Assembly (NCBI RefSeq): GCF_903994035.1
Contig: NZ_CAJEWB010000010.1
Coordinates: 496,001-560,000 of the forward strand
Length of the DNA: 64,000 nucleotides
Origin: Phocicoccus pinnipedialis
GTDB lineage: Bacteria; Bacillota; Bacilli; Staphylococcales; Salinicoccaceae
Direction of reading: 5' to 3'
Each line of letters opens with the position of its first letter. The stretch's first letter is position 1. This document shows, piece after piece, positions 63,507-64,000 of this stretch. The notes beneath the pieces are model-generated. The model was not told the DNA's origin and ran no database searches. It worked only from the letters and a program-made list of their open reading frames with translations. Position numbers and translations under genes: made by a program.

Positions 63507-63864
63507 ACTTCTTTACAACCTTTACATTTCCATTTTCCATTTTGAGCCCAAGTTGATTGGCTTTTTCATAAATACGATCGTATGAAGAAAGGTGTGTGAC
63601 TTCAGTTGTAAGTTCATCTATCTCTTTTTCCTTAAACGAAATTTCATTCGTGAGTTGCGCTTGCGTTGCTTGATGTGCGTGTGCTTCTTGTTTCGTATGC
63701 AAGAAGAAATATGCACTAAGTGCAACCATAAGAATTAATACAGCGTAAATAAGCAGCTCATTAAAGCGCAAGTTGACCCACTTAGATTTCTTGACATACT
63801 CGTACTTCGGCTTATCTACATGTTCACTTCGCTGCTCAATTTTACGTATTCTTTCCGCTTGCAT
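63487..63864 (-). CDS. ftsL: Cell division protein FtsL
   Basis: A 125-residue bitopic protein with a basic cytoplasmic tail, one membrane segment (about 34-52) and a leucine-zipper-like extracytoplasmic coiled coil (QLTNEISFKEKEIDELTTEV). FtsL forms a complex with DivIB and DivIC and activates septal synthesis. Recognised by position between rsmH and the PBP gene as well as architecture, since primary sequence is poorly conserved. Confidence 0.9.
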   Translation of the reverse strand: MQAERIRKIEQRSEHVDKPKYEYVKKSKWVNLRFNELLIYAVLILMVALSAYFFLHTKQEAHAHQATQAQLTNEISFKEKEIDELTTEVTHLSSYDRIYEKANQLGLKMENGNVKVVKKYEKQNE

Positions 63865-63884
63865 ATTCTACACACTTCCGATCA

Positions 63885-64000
63885 TTATTTCAATTTTTTT
63901 GCGATTCTTAATTTCGCGCTTCGTGCACGTGGATTTTCGTTCAATTCTTCTTCTGATGCAAGAATTGGTTTCTTATTTACTCTCTTTAAAACCGGTTCGT
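63885..64000 (-). CDS. rsmH: 16S rRNA m4C1402 methyltransferase RsmH (MraW), C-terminal end only
   Basis: The last 38 or so codons of a gene that begins beyond the right edge. The translated tail contains [14 protein letters not shown], the conserved RsmH C-terminus, and the gene stands upstream of ftsL where rsmH is expected. It ends 20 bases before ftsL. Confidence 0.92.
   Translation of the reverse strand, partial: EPVLKRVNKKPILASEEELNENPRARSAKLRIAKKLK

Overview
The window is a single, almost fully coding stretch of low-GC Firmicute chromosome. Gene content and order point to the family Staphylococcaceae: the dcw cluster (rsmH-ftsL-pbp-mraY-murD-divIB-ftsA-ftsZ), the pyr operon, and the priA...rplS block follow the Staphylococcus/Bacillus backbone with family-typical losses. 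A cytochrome P450 that I recognise as an OleT-type (CYP152L) fatty-acid decarboxylase, matching the Jeotgalicoccus enzyme at every landmark residue, makes Jeotgalicoccus or a close relative the best guess. That is inference; no 16S rRNA lies in the window. No tRNA, rRNA, insertion sequence, prophage or CRISPR array was seen. Nearly all genes are on the minus strand; only rpmB, a rhodanese gene and rqcH are on plus.

Region 1 (1-20400, read right to left) is the conserved translation/secretion/lipid block: asp23-family gene, fakA, sdaAB-sdaAA, recG, a class A sortase, then the FapR-controlled fapR-plsX-fabD-fabG-acpP operon, rnc-smc-ftsY-ylxM-ffh, and rpsP-khpA-rimM-trmD-rplS-rbgA. A strong promoter carrying a FapR operator precedes fapR.

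Region 2 (20460-37250) is the rpmB/thiN/rpe/rsgA ... prkC/stp/rsmB/fmt/priA/coaBC block. In Bacillus and Staphylococcus prkC and rsgA are adjacent. Here they are separated by about 5.3 kb of accessory genes: a rhodanese, a TAXI-type TRAP transporter (binding lipoprotein, DUF1850 protein, fused permease) with a cre-like site over its promoter, and the oleT-type P450 with its own promoter and terminator. This insert is the most interesting part of the window.

Region 3 (37260-47670) holds rpoZ-gmk, divergent rqcH, a small membrane protein and the pyrR-pyrP-pyrB-pyrC-pyrK-pyrD-pyrF-pyrE operon. A clear PyrR attenuator sits in its leader. carA/carB are missing from the operon, and the dihydroorotate dehydrogenase is the PyrK-dependent class 1B type.

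Region 4 (47670-64000) holds rluD-lspA-ileS (ileS behind a T-box leader), ylmH-yggT-sepF-yggS-pgeF (divIVA is missing from its usual place) and the division/cell-wall cluster from ftsZ back to the end of rsmH. Together the window covers fatty-acid synthesis and fatty-acid kinase, envelope kinase signalling, pyrimidine synthesis, protein targeting, ribosome biogenesis and cell division. The P450 is the only clearly niche-specific enzyme.
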